Origin: Streptomyces luteogriseus
GTDB lineage: Bacteria; Actinomycetota; Actinomycetes; Streptomycetales; Streptomycetaceae
DNA: 64,000 nt
Reading direction: 5' to 3'
Assembly: GCF_014205055.1 (NCBI RefSeq)
Contig: NZ_JACHMS010000001.1
Location: 4,216,001-4,280,000, forward strand
A program made the position numbers and the translations under genes. The notes under the pieces were generated by a model. The model worked only from the letters and a program-made list of their open reading frames with translations. It was not told the DNA's origin and ran no database searches. This document shows, piece after piece, positions 16,765 through 24,820 of this stretch. The stretch's first letter is position 1. The number at the start of each line of letters is the position of its first letter.

Positions 16765-16857
16765 ACACCGTTCCTTCGATGCGCACACTGTACGCACACA
16801 GGAACGGTGTGCGCAATGCTTGAGTTCTGTACGCTGATTGCGCACGCTGTTCGCACG
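16765..16857. promoter_or_regulatory. Divergent promoter with candidate TetR operators
   Basis: Three repeats are visible. ACACCGTTCCT (16765-16775) is inverted as AGGAACGGTGT (16800-16810). Two direct copies of TGCGCACnnnGTnCGCAC lie at 16780-16798 and 16839-16857. The second copy ends 25 bases before the TetR start. The arrangement suits cooperative binding of TetR dimers that repress both genes. Confidence 0.6.
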
Positions 16858-16882
16858 AAGAGGTCCAACAGGAGGAACCCGG

Positions 16883-17611
16883 ATGAGCACGAAGGACAAG
16901 AACCCCATCCCGTCCGTATGGACCCGCGAGCAGCGCCGGACCGACCAGCCCGCGCTCAGCCGGGACGCGATCGTGCGCGAGGCGATCGCGATGCTCGACG
17001 CCGAGGGCATCGAGGCGCTCAGCATGCGCAAGCTCGGCGCCCGCCTGAACGCCGGCGCGACCTCGCTGTACCGGCACGTCGCCACGAAGGACGAGCTGAT
17101 GGAGCTCGCCGTGGACGAGGTCGCCGCCGAGATCCACGTCCCGCCGGCCGGAGGACTCGACTGGCGCGCGGCCGTCACCGAGGCGGCCGGATCCTTCCGC
17201 ACGACCGCGCTACGGCACCCCTGGCTGACGCTGGTCCTGGGGCAGGCCGGACTCGCCTACCTCGGACCGAACTACATGACCTTCTCGGAGCGGCTGGCGG
17301 CCCTGTTCACCGCCGCGGGATTCCCGGAGCCGAGCCGGGCCATCGACGCCGTCTTCTCGTACGTCATCGGCATGAGCACGACCGAGGCCGCGTGGCTCAC
17401 CACGGTCGCCCGCTCCGGCGAGAGCGAGGCGGAGTTCGTGGCCCGCCTGCTGCCCGCGGCCCAGCAGGCCTCGGCCGGCTACGACCACCTTGCGGCCGCC
17501 GGTCCCGAGACCTCCGCGCAGGCCTCCGACCCCGCGAAGCTGCGCGACGACAAGTTCGCCTACGGCCTCGAGGTCGTCCTGGACGGCCTGGCGCTGCGCC
17601 TGCCGCGATAG
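16883..17611 (+). CDS. TetR family regulator (TetR_C class), partner of the DHA2 exporter
   Basis: A 242-residue repressor. The HTH is AIVREAIAMLDAEGIEALSMRKLGARLNAGATSLYRHVATKDELM (residues 28-73), unusual in being preceded by 25 residues. The C-terminal TetR_C_1-like domain (ALRHPWLTLVLGQAGL...) binds the inducer. The ATG at 16883 follows ACAGGAGGAACCCGG. Divergence from the exporter implies repression of itself and the exporter, relieved by the exported drug. Confidence 0.9.
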   Translation: MSTKDKNPIPSVWTREQRRTDQPALSRDAIVREAIAMLDAEGIEALSMRKLGARLNAGATSLYRHVATKDELMELAVDEVAAEIHVPPAGGLDWRAAVTEAAGSFRTTALRHPWLTLVLGQAGLAYLGPNYMTFSERLAALFTAAGFPEPSRAIDAVFSYVIGMSTTEAAWLTTVARSGESEAEFVARLLPAAQQASAGYDHLAAAGPETSAQASDPAKLRDDKFAYGLEVVLDGLALRLPR

Positions 17612-17651
17612 GGAGGGCGGGCGTCAGCCGCCGTCTGCGCAGCGATGGCGT

Positions 17652-18116
17652 CTAGCCATACATCCGGCGCATCGCGAACTCGACCATCTGCTCCACGGCC
17701 TTGGCGTCGAACACCATGCGGTGCTCGCCCTCCATGTCGAGGACGAAGCCGTAGCCGGTCGGCAGCAGGTCCAGCACCTCGGCACCCGTGATCACGAAGT
17801 ACTTGGACTCCTTGCCCGCGTACCGGCGCAGCTCCTTGAGCGTGCTGAACATCGGGATCACCGGCTGCTGGGTGTTGTGCAGGGCCAGGAAGCCGGGGTT
17901 GTCGCCGCGCGGGCAGTAGACCTTCGACGTGGCGAAGACCTGCTGGAAGTCCTCGGCGGCCATCTGCCCGGTGGTGAAGGCGCGCACCGCGTCCGTGAGG
18001 GAGGGCGGGGACGGCTCGGGGTACAGCGGCGGCTGCTGCCCGTACCCGCCGGACATCGGCTGCTGCGGAGGGGCGTACTGCCCTTGCGGGCCCGCTGTCT
18101 GGTCGTAGCCGTACAT
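17652..18116 (-). CDS. SseB family protein
   Basis: A 154-residue protein with a Gly/Tyr/Gln/Pro-rich N-terminus (residues 1-35) followed by an SseB domain (VYCPRGDNPGFLALHNTQQPVIPMFSTLKELRRY). SseB domains are widespread in Streptomyces and of unknown role, sometimes linked to type VII secretion or toxin immunity. It has no signal peptide. The start is 122 bases from the divergent dioxygenase gene. Confidence 0.8.
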   Translation of the reverse strand: MYGYDQTAGPQGQYAPPQQPMSGGYGQQPPLYPEPSPPSLTDAVRAFTTGQMAAEDFQQVFATSKVYCPRGDNPGFLALHNTQQPVIPMFSTLKELRRYAGKESKYFVITGAEVLDLLPTGYGFVLDMEGEHRMVFDAKAVEQMVEFAMRRMYG

Positions 18117-18238
18117 GAGCGCAAGCGTACCGAGCGCGGACGGGCCGGTCTGCCGGTTCGCCGGTCCCGCCAGACCGACAGCGAGTCGACAGCGTCCGCT
18201 CTGTGGATCGCGGCGGCCGCGGCTCGTAGCGTCGTGTC

Positions 18239-19045
18239 ATGAACGAACGCGACGACGAGGGCCTGCCCGAGCACGGCGGGGGCCTCGCCCACGACCTCCC
18301 CGTCCTCGCCCGCCGGCGGATGATCCGGCTGATGGCGGGCGCGGGCCTGGTCCCGCTGGTGGGCTGCACACCCACGGGGGAGACATCGGCGGCGCCCTCC
18401 GCCTCGTCCGCGGGGTGCGCGGAGATCCCCGAGGAGACGGCCGGCCCCTTCCCCGGCGACGGCTCGAACGGTGTGAACGTCCTGAAGGAGAGCGGGGTCG
18501 TCCGCAGCGACATCACCCGCAGCTTCGGCGACTCCGCGGGCGGCACGGCCGACGGCGTCCCGCTGACGATCACGCTCACGGTGGTGGACGCGGCCTCCGG
18601 CTGCGGGACGCCGAAGCGGGGTGCCGCCGTCTACGTCTGGCACTGCGACCGGGAGGGCGCCTACTCCCTCTACTCCGAGGGCGTCACCGGCGAGAACTAC
18701 CTGCGGGGCGTGCAGGAGACGGACGACGAGGGCCGGGTCACCTTCCGGAGCGTCTTCCCCGGTTGCTACCCGGGCCGCTGGCCGCACGTCCACTTCGAGG
18801 TCTACGGCAGCCTGGCCGACGCCACCGCGGCCACGTCGATCACGAACACCTCGCAGCTCGCCTTCCCGAAGGACGTCTGCGACACCGTCTACGCCACGGA
18901 CGGCTACGGCGCGAGCGTGCGGAACCTCGGCGGCGTCTCCCTGGAGGACGACGGGGTCTTCGGCGACGGCCACGACCATCAGCTGGCGGCGATGACGGGG
19001 AGTACGGGGGACGGCTACACCGCGGCACTGACCGTTCCGGTGTGA
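18239..19045 (+). CDS. Intradiol dioxygenase-like lipoprotein
   Basis: A 268-residue protein whose N-terminus carries RRRMIRLMAGAGLVPLVGC: a twin-arginine motif, a hydrophobic stretch and a lipobox with cysteine at residue 42, so a Tat-exported lipoprotein is predicted. The catalytic part shows EIPEETAGPFPGDG, AAVYVWHCDREGAYSLY and FPGCYPGRWPHVHFEVY, which carries the Tyr-His-His iron ligands. It is a paralogue of the 7616-8602 protein but lacks the Gly/Thr linker. It may cleave catechol-like aromatics at the cell surface. Confidence 0.85.
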   Translation: MNERDDEGLPEHGGGLAHDLPVLARRRMIRLMAGAGLVPLVGCTPTGETSAAPSASSAGCAEIPEETAGPFPGDGSNGVNVLKESGVVRSDITRSFGDSAGGTADGVPLTITLTVVDAASGCGTPKRGAAVYVWHCDREGAYSLYSEGVTGENYLRGVQETDDEGRVTFRSVFPGCYPGRWPHVHFEVYGSLADATAATSITNTSQLAFPKDVCDTVYATDGYGASVRNLGGVSLEDDGVFGDGHDHQLAAMTGSTGDGYTAALTVPV

Positions 19046-19080
19046 CCTGTCACAGATGACGGATCGGGGTTGCTTCTTAT

Positions 19081-19092
19081 TACCGACGGGTA
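19081..19092. promoter_or_regulatory. Inverted repeat in the acyl-CoA dehydrogenase promoter
   Basis: TACCGACGGGTA has TACC/GGTA arms and lies about 88 bases ahead of the start. Several TetR-type fatty-acid regulators of actinobacteria bind such short repeats. No regulator gene is adjacent. Confidence 0.35.
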
Positions 19093-19179
19093 GCATCATC
19101 CTAGCTACTTGTTGGTACGTGAACTAGCGCGAGGATCCAGTGCCTCGCCGATCTCTCTACGGAGCCGGGAGCCGTCACC

Positions 19180-21006
19180 ATGGGGCACTACAAGTCGAAT
19201 CTCCGCGACATCGAGTTCAACCTCTTCGAGGTACTCGGGCGCGACAAGGTGTACGGCACCGGTCCGTTCGAGGAGATGGACGTCGAGACCGCGAAGAGCA
19301 TCCTTGAGGAGATGACCCGCCTCTCGGAGAACGATCTGGCGGAGTCCTTCGTCGACGCCGACCGCAACCCGCCGGTCTTCGACCCGGAGACCAACACCGC
19401 GCCGGTCCCCGCGTCCTTCAAGAAGAGCTACCAGGCCTTCATGGACTCCGAGTACTGGCGCCTCGGCCTGCCCGAGGAGATCGGCGGCACCACCTCGCCC
19501 CGCTCCCTGATCTGGGCCTACGCCGAGCTGATCCTGGGCGCCAACCCGGCCGTGTGGATGTACTCCTCGGGCCCGGCGTTCGCCGGCATCCTCTTCGAGG
19601 AGGGCAACGAGGTCCAGAAGCACATAGCCAAGTTCGCCACCGAGAAGCAGTGGGGCTCCACGATGGTGCTCACCGAGCCCGACGCGGGCTCCGACGTGGG
19701 CGCCGGCCGCACCAAGGCCGTGCAGCAGGAGGACGGCTCCTGGCACATCGAGGGCGTGAAGCGCTTCATCACGTCCGGTGAGCACGACATGTCGGAGAAC
19801 ATCCTCCACTACGTGCTGGCCCGCCCCGAGGGCGCCGGCCCCGGCACCAAGGGCCTGTCCCTGTTCCTCGTCCCGAAGTACCTCTTCGACTTCGAGACCG
19901 GCGAGCTGGGCGAGCGCAACGGCGTCTACGCCACGAACGTCGAGCACAAGATGGGCCTGAAGGCCTCCAACACCTGCGAGATGACCTTCGGCGACCAGCA
20001 CCCCGCCAAGGGCTGGCTGATCGGCGACAAGCACGACGGCATCCGCCAGATGTTCCGCATCATCGAGTTCGCCCGCATGATGGTCGGCACGAAGGCGATC
20101 TCCACGCTCTCCACGGGCTACCTGAACGCGCTGGAGTACGCCAAGGAGCGCGTCCAGGGCCCCGACCTGGCGAACTTCATGGACAAGACCGCGCCCAAGG
20201 TCACCGTCACCCACCACCCCGACGTGCGCCGCTCGCTCATGACGCAGAAGGCGTACGCGGAGGGCATGCGCGCCCTGGTGATGTACACCGCCTCGATCCA
20301 GGACGCCATCCAGATCAAGGAGGCCGCGGGCGAGGACGCCGCCACCGAGCACGCGCTGAACGACCTGCTCCTGCCCATCGTCAAGGGCTACGGCTCCGAG
20401 AAGGGCTATGAGCAGCTCGCCCAGTCGCTGCAGACCTTCGGCGGCTCCGGCTTCCTCCAGGAGTACCCGATCGAGCAGTACATCCGGGACTCCAAGATCG
20501 ACACCCTCTACGAGGGCACCACGGCGATCCAGGGCCAGGACTTCTTCTTCCGCAAGATCGTCCGCAACCAGGGCGCCGCGCTGAACTCCCTCGCCGAGGA
20601 CATCAAGAAGTTCCTCGCCCTCGGCACGGGCGGCGAGGAGCTGGCCGGTGCCCGCGAGCACCTCGCCAAGGCCGCCGTCGAGCTGGAGGCCATCGTCGGC
20701 CTGATGCTCACCGACCTCGCCGCCACCGAGCAGGACGTCAAGAACATCTACAAGGTGGGCCTCAACACCACCCGCCTGCTGATGGCCTCCGGTGACGTCG
20801 TCGTCGGCTACCTGCTGCTCAAGGGCGCCTCCATCGCCGCCGAGAAGCTCGAGACGGCCTCCGCCAAGGACAAGGCCTTCTACACCGGCAAGATCGCCGC
20901 CGCGAAGTTCTTCGCCGCGAACGTCCTGCCGGGCGTCACCTTGGCCCGCAAGGTCGCCGAGGGCGTCGAGCTGGACCTGATGGAGCTGGACGAGGCCGCG
21001 TTCTAG
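19180..21006 (+). CDS. Long-form acyl-CoA dehydrogenase (FadE-like)
   Basis: A 608-residue flavoprotein of the large actinobacterial acyl-CoA dehydrogenase class. TMVLTEPDAGSDVGAGRT is the FAD/substrate loop, FITSGEHDMSEN follows, and LQTFGGSGFLQEYPIEQYIRDSKIDTLYEGTTAIQGQDFF supplies the catalytic base region (Glu in YEGT). The C-terminal extra domain (residues 470-605) is typical of AcdA-type proteins, which oxidise long-chain acyl-CoA in beta-oxidation. The ATG at 19180 follows a GAGCCGTCACC stretch. A good terminator lies downstream. Confidence 0.93.
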   Translation: MGHYKSNLRDIEFNLFEVLGRDKVYGTGPFEEMDVETAKSILEEMTRLSENDLAESFVDADRNPPVFDPETNTAPVPASFKKSYQAFMDSEYWRLGLPEEIGGTTSPRSLIWAYAELILGANPAVWMYSSGPAFAGILFEEGNEVQKHIAKFATEKQWGSTMVLTEPDAGSDVGAGRTKAVQQEDGSWHIEGVKRFITSGEHDMSENILHYVLARPEGAGPGTKGLSLFLVPKYLFDFETGELGERNGVYATNVEHKMGLKASNTCEMTFGDQHPAKGWLIGDKHDGIRQMFRIIEFARMMVGTKAISTLSTGYLNALEYAKERVQGPDLANFMDKTAPKVTVTHHPDVRRSLMTQKAYAEGMRALVMYTASIQDAIQIKEAAGEDAATEHALNDLLLPIVKGYGSEKGYEQLAQSLQTFGGSGFLQEYPIEQYIRDSKIDTLYEGTTAIQGQDFFFRKIVRNQGAALNSLAEDIKKFLALGTGGEELAGAREHLAKAAVELEAIVGLMLTDLAATEQDVKNIYKVGLNTTRLLMASGDVVVGYLLLKGASIAAEKLETASAKDKAFYTGKIAAAKFFAANVLPGVTLARKVAEGVELDLMELDEAAF

Positions 21007-21025
21007 ATCCCTCACGTCCTCTGTT

Positions 21026-21062
21026 CGAGGGCCTGTTCCCCTACGCCGGGAACGGGCCCTCG
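21026..21062 (+). terminator. Terminator after the acyl-CoA dehydrogenase gene
   Basis: CGAGGGCCTGTTCCC (21026-21040) and GGGAACGGGCCCTCG (21048-21062) pair over 15 bases with one mismatch, 20 bases after the stop codon. Confidence 0.8.
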
Positions 21063-21082
21063 TCCGTCGTTAAGGTGAACCC

Positions 21083-22381
21083 ATGACCGAACCAGCCCGC
21101 TTCGACCGCGGCCACACCGACGACCTCATGACCTTCCTGGCGGCGAGCCCCACGCCGTACCACGCCGTGGCCACCGCCGCCGAGCGACTGGAGAAGGCCG
21201 GCTTCAGGCAGGTCGCCGAGACGGACGCGTGGGACGGGACCAGCGGCGGCAAGTACGTGCTGCGCGGCGGCGCGATCGTCGCCTGGTACGTGCCGGAGGG
21301 CGCCGCACCCCACACACCGTTCCGGATCGTCGGCGCCCACACCGACTCCCCCAACCTGCGCGTCAAGCCGCTCCCCGACACCGGGGCGCACGGCTGGCGC
21401 CAGGTGGCCGTGGAGATCTACGGCGGACCGCTGCTCAACTCCTGGCTGGACCGCGATCTCGGCCTCGCGGGCCGGCTGACCCTGCGCGACGGCTCGACGC
21501 GCCTGGTGAACGTGGACCGGCCGCTGCTGCGCGTCCCGCAGCTCGCCATCCACCTGGACCGCTCGGTCACCGCCGACGGCCTCAAGCTCGACAAGCAGCG
21601 GCACATGCAGCCGGTCTGGGGCCTCGGCCGCGACGTCCGCGACGGCGACCTGATCGCCTTCCTGGAGGAGACGGCCGGCATCCCCGCGGGCGAGGTCACC
21701 GGCTGGGACCTGATGACGCACTCCGTGGAACCGCCCGCCTACCTGGGCCGCGACCGCGAACTGCTGGCCGGGCCGCGCATGGACAACCTCCTGTCGGTGC
21801 ACGCCGGCACCGCCGCCCTCGCGGCCGTCGCCTCCTCCTCGTCGCAGCCGGCCTCCATCCCGGTCCTGGCCGCCTTCGACCACGAGGAGAACGGTTCCCA
21901 GTCCGACACCGGCGCGGACGGACCGCTCCTCGGCACCGTGCTGGAACGCTCGGTCTACGCCCGCGGCGGCTCCTTCGAGGACCGGGCCCGCGCCTTCGCC
22001 GGCACGATCTGCCTGTCCTCCGACACGGGCCACGCGGTCCACCCCAACTACGCGGAGCGGCACGACCCGACGCACCACCCGCGCGTCAACGGCGGCCCGA
22101 TCCTCAAGGTCAACGTCAACAACCGCTACGCCACGGACGGTTCGGGCCGGGCGGAGTTCACGGCGGCCTGCGAGGCGGCCGACGTGCCCTTCCAGTCGTT
22201 CGTCTCCAACAACTCCATGCCCTGCGGCACCACGATCGGCCCGATCACCGCCGCGCGACACGGCATCAAGACGGTCGACATCGGCGTGGCCATCCTGTCG
22301 ATGCACAGCGTGCGCGAACTGTGCGGCGCCGACGACCCGTTCCTGCTCGCGAACGCGCTGACGGCGTTCCTGGAGAGGTAG
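21083..22381 (+). CDS. M18 family aminopeptidase
   Basis: A 432-residue zinc metallopeptidase of the aspartyl-aminopeptidase family. Metal ligands are seen in GAHTDSPNLRVK (His), DHEENGSQS (Glu pair, catalytic and ligand) and AILSMHSVRE (His near the C-terminus); an Asp ligand lies in the RMDNLLS stretch. The N-terminal LMTFLAASPTPYHAV is characteristic. It removes N-terminal acidic or hydrophobic residues from peptides in the cytosol. The start at 21083 lies just past the upstream terminator, so the gene has its own promoter. Confidence 0.92.
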   Translation: MTEPARFDRGHTDDLMTFLAASPTPYHAVATAAERLEKAGFRQVAETDAWDGTSGGKYVLRGGAIVAWYVPEGAAPHTPFRIVGAHTDSPNLRVKPLPDTGAHGWRQVAVEIYGGPLLNSWLDRDLGLAGRLTLRDGSTRLVNVDRPLLRVPQLAIHLDRSVTADGLKLDKQRHMQPVWGLGRDVRDGDLIAFLEETAGIPAGEVTGWDLMTHSVEPPAYLGRDRELLAGPRMDNLLSVHAGTAALAAVASSSSQPASIPVLAAFDHEENGSQSDTGADGPLLGTVLERSVYARGGSFEDRARAFAGTICLSSDTGHAVHPNYAERHDPTHHPRVNGGPILKVNVNNRYATDGSGRAEFTAACEAADVPFQSFVSNNSMPCGTTIGPITAARHGIKTVDIGVAILSMHSVRELCGADDPFLLANALTAFLER

Positions 22382-22469
22382 AACGGGTCGTCACCGCATG
22401 GGTGTTCGCCTCGGGGGTACCCGGTGTTCCGGGACCGGAACGACCGGACCGTACAGGGAGGCGACACAC

Positions 22470-22724
22470 ATGGGCCTCGGCGGATGCATCATCCTCATCG
22501 CCGTGGGAGCCATCCTCACGTTCGCGACCGACTGGGACATGCAGGGGGTCAACCTCGACCTCGTCGGCATCATCCTGATGATCGTCGGACTGATCGGCGT
22601 CACCACGTTCAGCAGCATCGCCAGGCGCCGGCGCGTGGTGGTGCCCCCGACGACGCCCGGTGTCGTCGAGGACCCGGCGGTCCACCACCGCCGCGACGGC
22701 TACAGCGACGGATACGGGGTATGA
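22470..22724 (+). CDS. DUF6458 family small membrane protein
   Basis: An 84-residue protein with two hydrophobic segments, CIILIAVGAILTFATDW and LVGIILMIVGLIGVTTF, joined by a short DMQGVNLD turn, then a basic-acidic tail. DMQGVNLDLVG is conserved in DUF6458. It is preceded by GGGAGGCGACAC. It sits in the membrane as a helical hairpin; its function is unknown. Confidence 0.8.
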   Translation: MGLGGCIILIAVGAILTFATDWDMQGVNLDLVGIILMIVGLIGVTTFSSIARRRRVVVPPTTPGVVEDPAVHHRRDGYSDGYGV

Positions 22725-22736
22725 CGTCCGAGGTTC

Positions 22737-22950
22737 TCAGGCGTCCATCCCGGCCAGCACCAGCGGAAGCCGGCCCGTACCCGCCTCGGTGAGACGGACG
22801 GGTACGCCCCAGTCCTGCTGATGGACATGGCAGGCCGGGTACTCGTTGTCCGGGTCGTCGTCACAGGAGGCGGCGATCGCGGACACATGCAGCACGCCCT
22901 CCGGTACGGCGGGGTCGACTTCGAGGGCGCGGGAGAGATCCCGCGCACCG
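22737..22950 (-). pseudogene. 3' remnant of an NHL-repeat/thioredoxin-type gene
   Basis: Reading leftwards, the last ~65 codons give LSRALEVDPAVPEGVLHVSAIAASCDDD...PACHVHQQDWGVPVRL...LPLVLAGMDA, which matches the conserved C-terminus of actinobacterial NHL-repeat redox proteins as I recall them. Upstream of about 22950 homology stops abruptly and the frame continues through unrelated DNA. The main part of the gene (several hundred codons) is missing. Confidence 0.55.
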
Positions 22951-22954
22951 GGAC

Positions 22955-23343
22955 GGCGGGCAGCGGCAGTTCGTGGTGCGGCCCATGCCGGAGGTCCGGG
23001 ACGAGTCGCTGGCCCCGCTGCTGGCGTGGGCGCAGGAGCGGCTGGGCGAGCCGCTGACCGTGGCGGAGCTGGCCGCACGCGCGCGTGTCAGCCCCGCAAC
23101 GCTGCACCGCCGCTTCCGCGCCCAGCTCGGGACGACCCCGCTCGCGTGGCTCGTCGGGGAGCGCGTGGCGCTGGCCTGCCGGCTGATCGAGCGGGGCGAG
23201 GAACGGCTGGACGTGGTGGCGGCCCGCAGCGGACTCGGTACGGCAGCCAACCTGCGCAGCGCCTGCGGCGGGCGACCGGGCTCAGCCCGTCGGCCTACAG
23301 GCGGCGTTTCGGACCCGGACGCGGGGAAGCCCTGGTCTCATGA
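22955..23343 (+). pseudogene. 3' remnant of a GlxA-type AraC regulator, frameshifted
   Basis: From 22955 the DNA reads GGQRQFVVRP, which normally follows the DJ-1/PfpI domain in GlxA transcription regulators, then a full AraC HTH (LTVAELAARARVSPATLHRR). The frame breaks near 23255, where one G seems lost; the other frame finishes the motif with LRRATGLSPSAYRRRFGP and stops at 23341. The N-terminal 190 or so residues are absent. The stop overlaps the start of the LURP-one gene (ATGA), so the original operon order survives. Confidence 0.7.
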
Positions 23344-23831
23344 GATTCCTCGTGTACGACCGGCTCCTCGGCTTCGGTGACGACTACTGGATCGAGGACG
23401 ACCGCGGCAGCAAGGTGTTCCTCGTCGACGGCAAGGCCCTGCGGCTGCGGGACACCTGGGAGCTGAAGGACACCCAGGGGCGCGTCCTCGTCGACATCCA
23501 CCAGAAGATGCTCGCTCTGCGCGACACCATGGTGCTCCAGCGGAGCGGTGAGCCGCTGGCGACGATCCGCCGCAAGCGGCTGTCGCTGCTGCGCAACCAC
23601 TACCGGGTGTCCCTCGCCGACGGCAACGAGCTGGACGTCAGCGGCAAGATCCTCGACCGGGAGTTCGCCGTCGAGTACGACGGGGAGCTGCTGGCGGTGA
23701 TCTCCCGGCGGTGGCTGACCGTCCGGGACACCTACGGTGTGGACGTCGTCCGCGAGGACGCTGATCCGGCACTGCTGATCGCGGTGGCCGTGTGCGTGAT
23801 CCACCTGGCGGAGAAGGAACGGGAGGACTGA
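23340..23831 (+). CDS. LURP-one-related (LOR/tubby-like) family protein
   Basis: A 163-residue beta-rich protein with repeated short motifs typical of the LURP-one fold: YDRLLGFGDDYWIEDDRGSKVFLVDGKALRLRDTWEL and MLALRDTMVLQRSGEPLATIRRK. These are phospholipid-binding-like beta barrels with a central helix; the bacterial role is unknown. It starts at 23340 inside the stop codon of the broken GlxA-type gene (ATGA), so translation was coupled to it and may now depend on readthrough transcription. Confidence 0.85.
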   Translation: MRFLVYDRLLGFGDDYWIEDDRGSKVFLVDGKALRLRDTWELKDTQGRVLVDIHQKMLALRDTMVLQRSGEPLATIRRKRLSLLRNHYRVSLADGNELDVSGKILDREFAVEYDGELLAVISRRWLTVRDTYGVDVVREDADPALLIAVAVCVIHLAEKERED

Positions 23832-23840
23832 GAGCGCCGG

Positions 23841-24638
23841 TCAGGGCCTGCGAGGCGGCTGGAGGCCCAGCATCCGGTCCTTCAGCGCCGGGAACTGCTC
23901 CCGGGTCGTCGCGACCTTCCCCGGGTCGAACTCCACCGTAAGGACCTCCTCGTCGGCGCCGGCCCGGGCCAGCACCTCGCCCCAGGGGTCGACCACGATC
24001 GAGTGACCGGCCTGCGGAACTCCCGCGTGCGTCCCGGCCGTTCCACATGCGACGACGAACGCCTGGTTCTCGACCGCCCGCGCCTGGGCCAGCAGCGTCC
24101 AGTGGGACCGGCGGCGCTCCGGCCAGCCCGCCGAGACCACGAGCGTCTCGGCACCGGCGTCGACGAGACCGCGGAAGAGCTCGGGGAAACGGAGGTCGTA
24201 GCAGGTGGACAGGCCCAGGGTCGTCTCGGGCAGACGCACCGTCACCAGTTCCGTGCCCGCGCCCATCAGCACGGCCTCGCCCTTGTCGAAGCCGAAGCGG
24301 TGGATCTTGCGGTAGGCGGCGGCCAGATCGCCGGAGGGGGAGAAGACGAGGGAGGTGTTGTAGAGCGGCCCGTCGGGGTCTCGCTCCGGGACGGAACCGG
24401 CGTGCAGCCACACGCCCGCGTCGCTGGCGGCCTTCGCCATCGCCTCGTACGTCGGCCCCTCGAGCGGCTCGGCCTCGCGCCCGAACGCCTCGTAGGCGAA
24501 GGCACCCGTGGTCCACAGCTCCGGCAGGACGACGAGATCGGACCCGGCCTGCTCACGGACCATCGCCGCCACGCGTCGGCGGCGCGCTTCGACCGATTCG
24601 TCCTCGTTCACGGCGATCTGGATCACAGAGGCGCGCAC
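23841..24638 (-). CDS. Carbon-nitrogen (nitrilase-superfamily) hydrolase
   Basis: A 265-residue amidohydrolase. The Glu-Lys-Cys catalytic triad is visible in VVLPELW, YRKIHRFG and STCYDLRFPELFR. The GTG at 24638 is chosen because a purine-rich stretch lies upstream and the conserved start VRASVIQIAVNEDES fits; the frame opens further upstream at 24746. The family includes omega-amidase/NIT2-like and amidohydrolase enzymes acting on small amides; the substrate here is unknown. It is 9 bases from the convergent LURP-one stop codon. Confidence 0.88.
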   Translation of the reverse strand: MRASVIQIAVNEDESVEARRRRVAAMVREQAGSDLVVLPELWTTGAFAYEAFGREAEPLEGPTYEAMAKAASDAGVWLHAGSVPERDPDGPLYNTSLVFSPSGDLAAAYRKIHRFGFDKGEAVLMGAGTELVTVRLPETTLGLSTCYDLRFPELFRGLVDAGAETLVVSAGWPERRRSHWTLLAQARAVENQAFVVACGTAGTHAGVPQAGHSIVVDPWGEVLARAGADEEVLTVEFDPGKVATTREQFPALKDRMLGLQPPRRP

Positions 24639-24820
24639 ACTACCACCGTCCTGGCATTCGAGCCGTCCACTCGGGCCTACGATCGTCACACGAAAGCACT
24701 GCCGGGGTGCCTCACAGCAGCGTAACTTAGCTCGCAAGACGCCCACCGACAGCCGCCACCTCCCACTGGCAACGCCGCCACCACCTGCCCGTGCAACGAA
24801 CCGCCGAGGGGTCCCGTTCC

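Noticed and set aside
19105..21015. A 636-codon minus-strand frame opposite the acyl-CoA dehydrogenase.
   Set aside because: Leu/Val/Asp/Gly-rich shadow; the plus-strand protein has full catalytic motifs.
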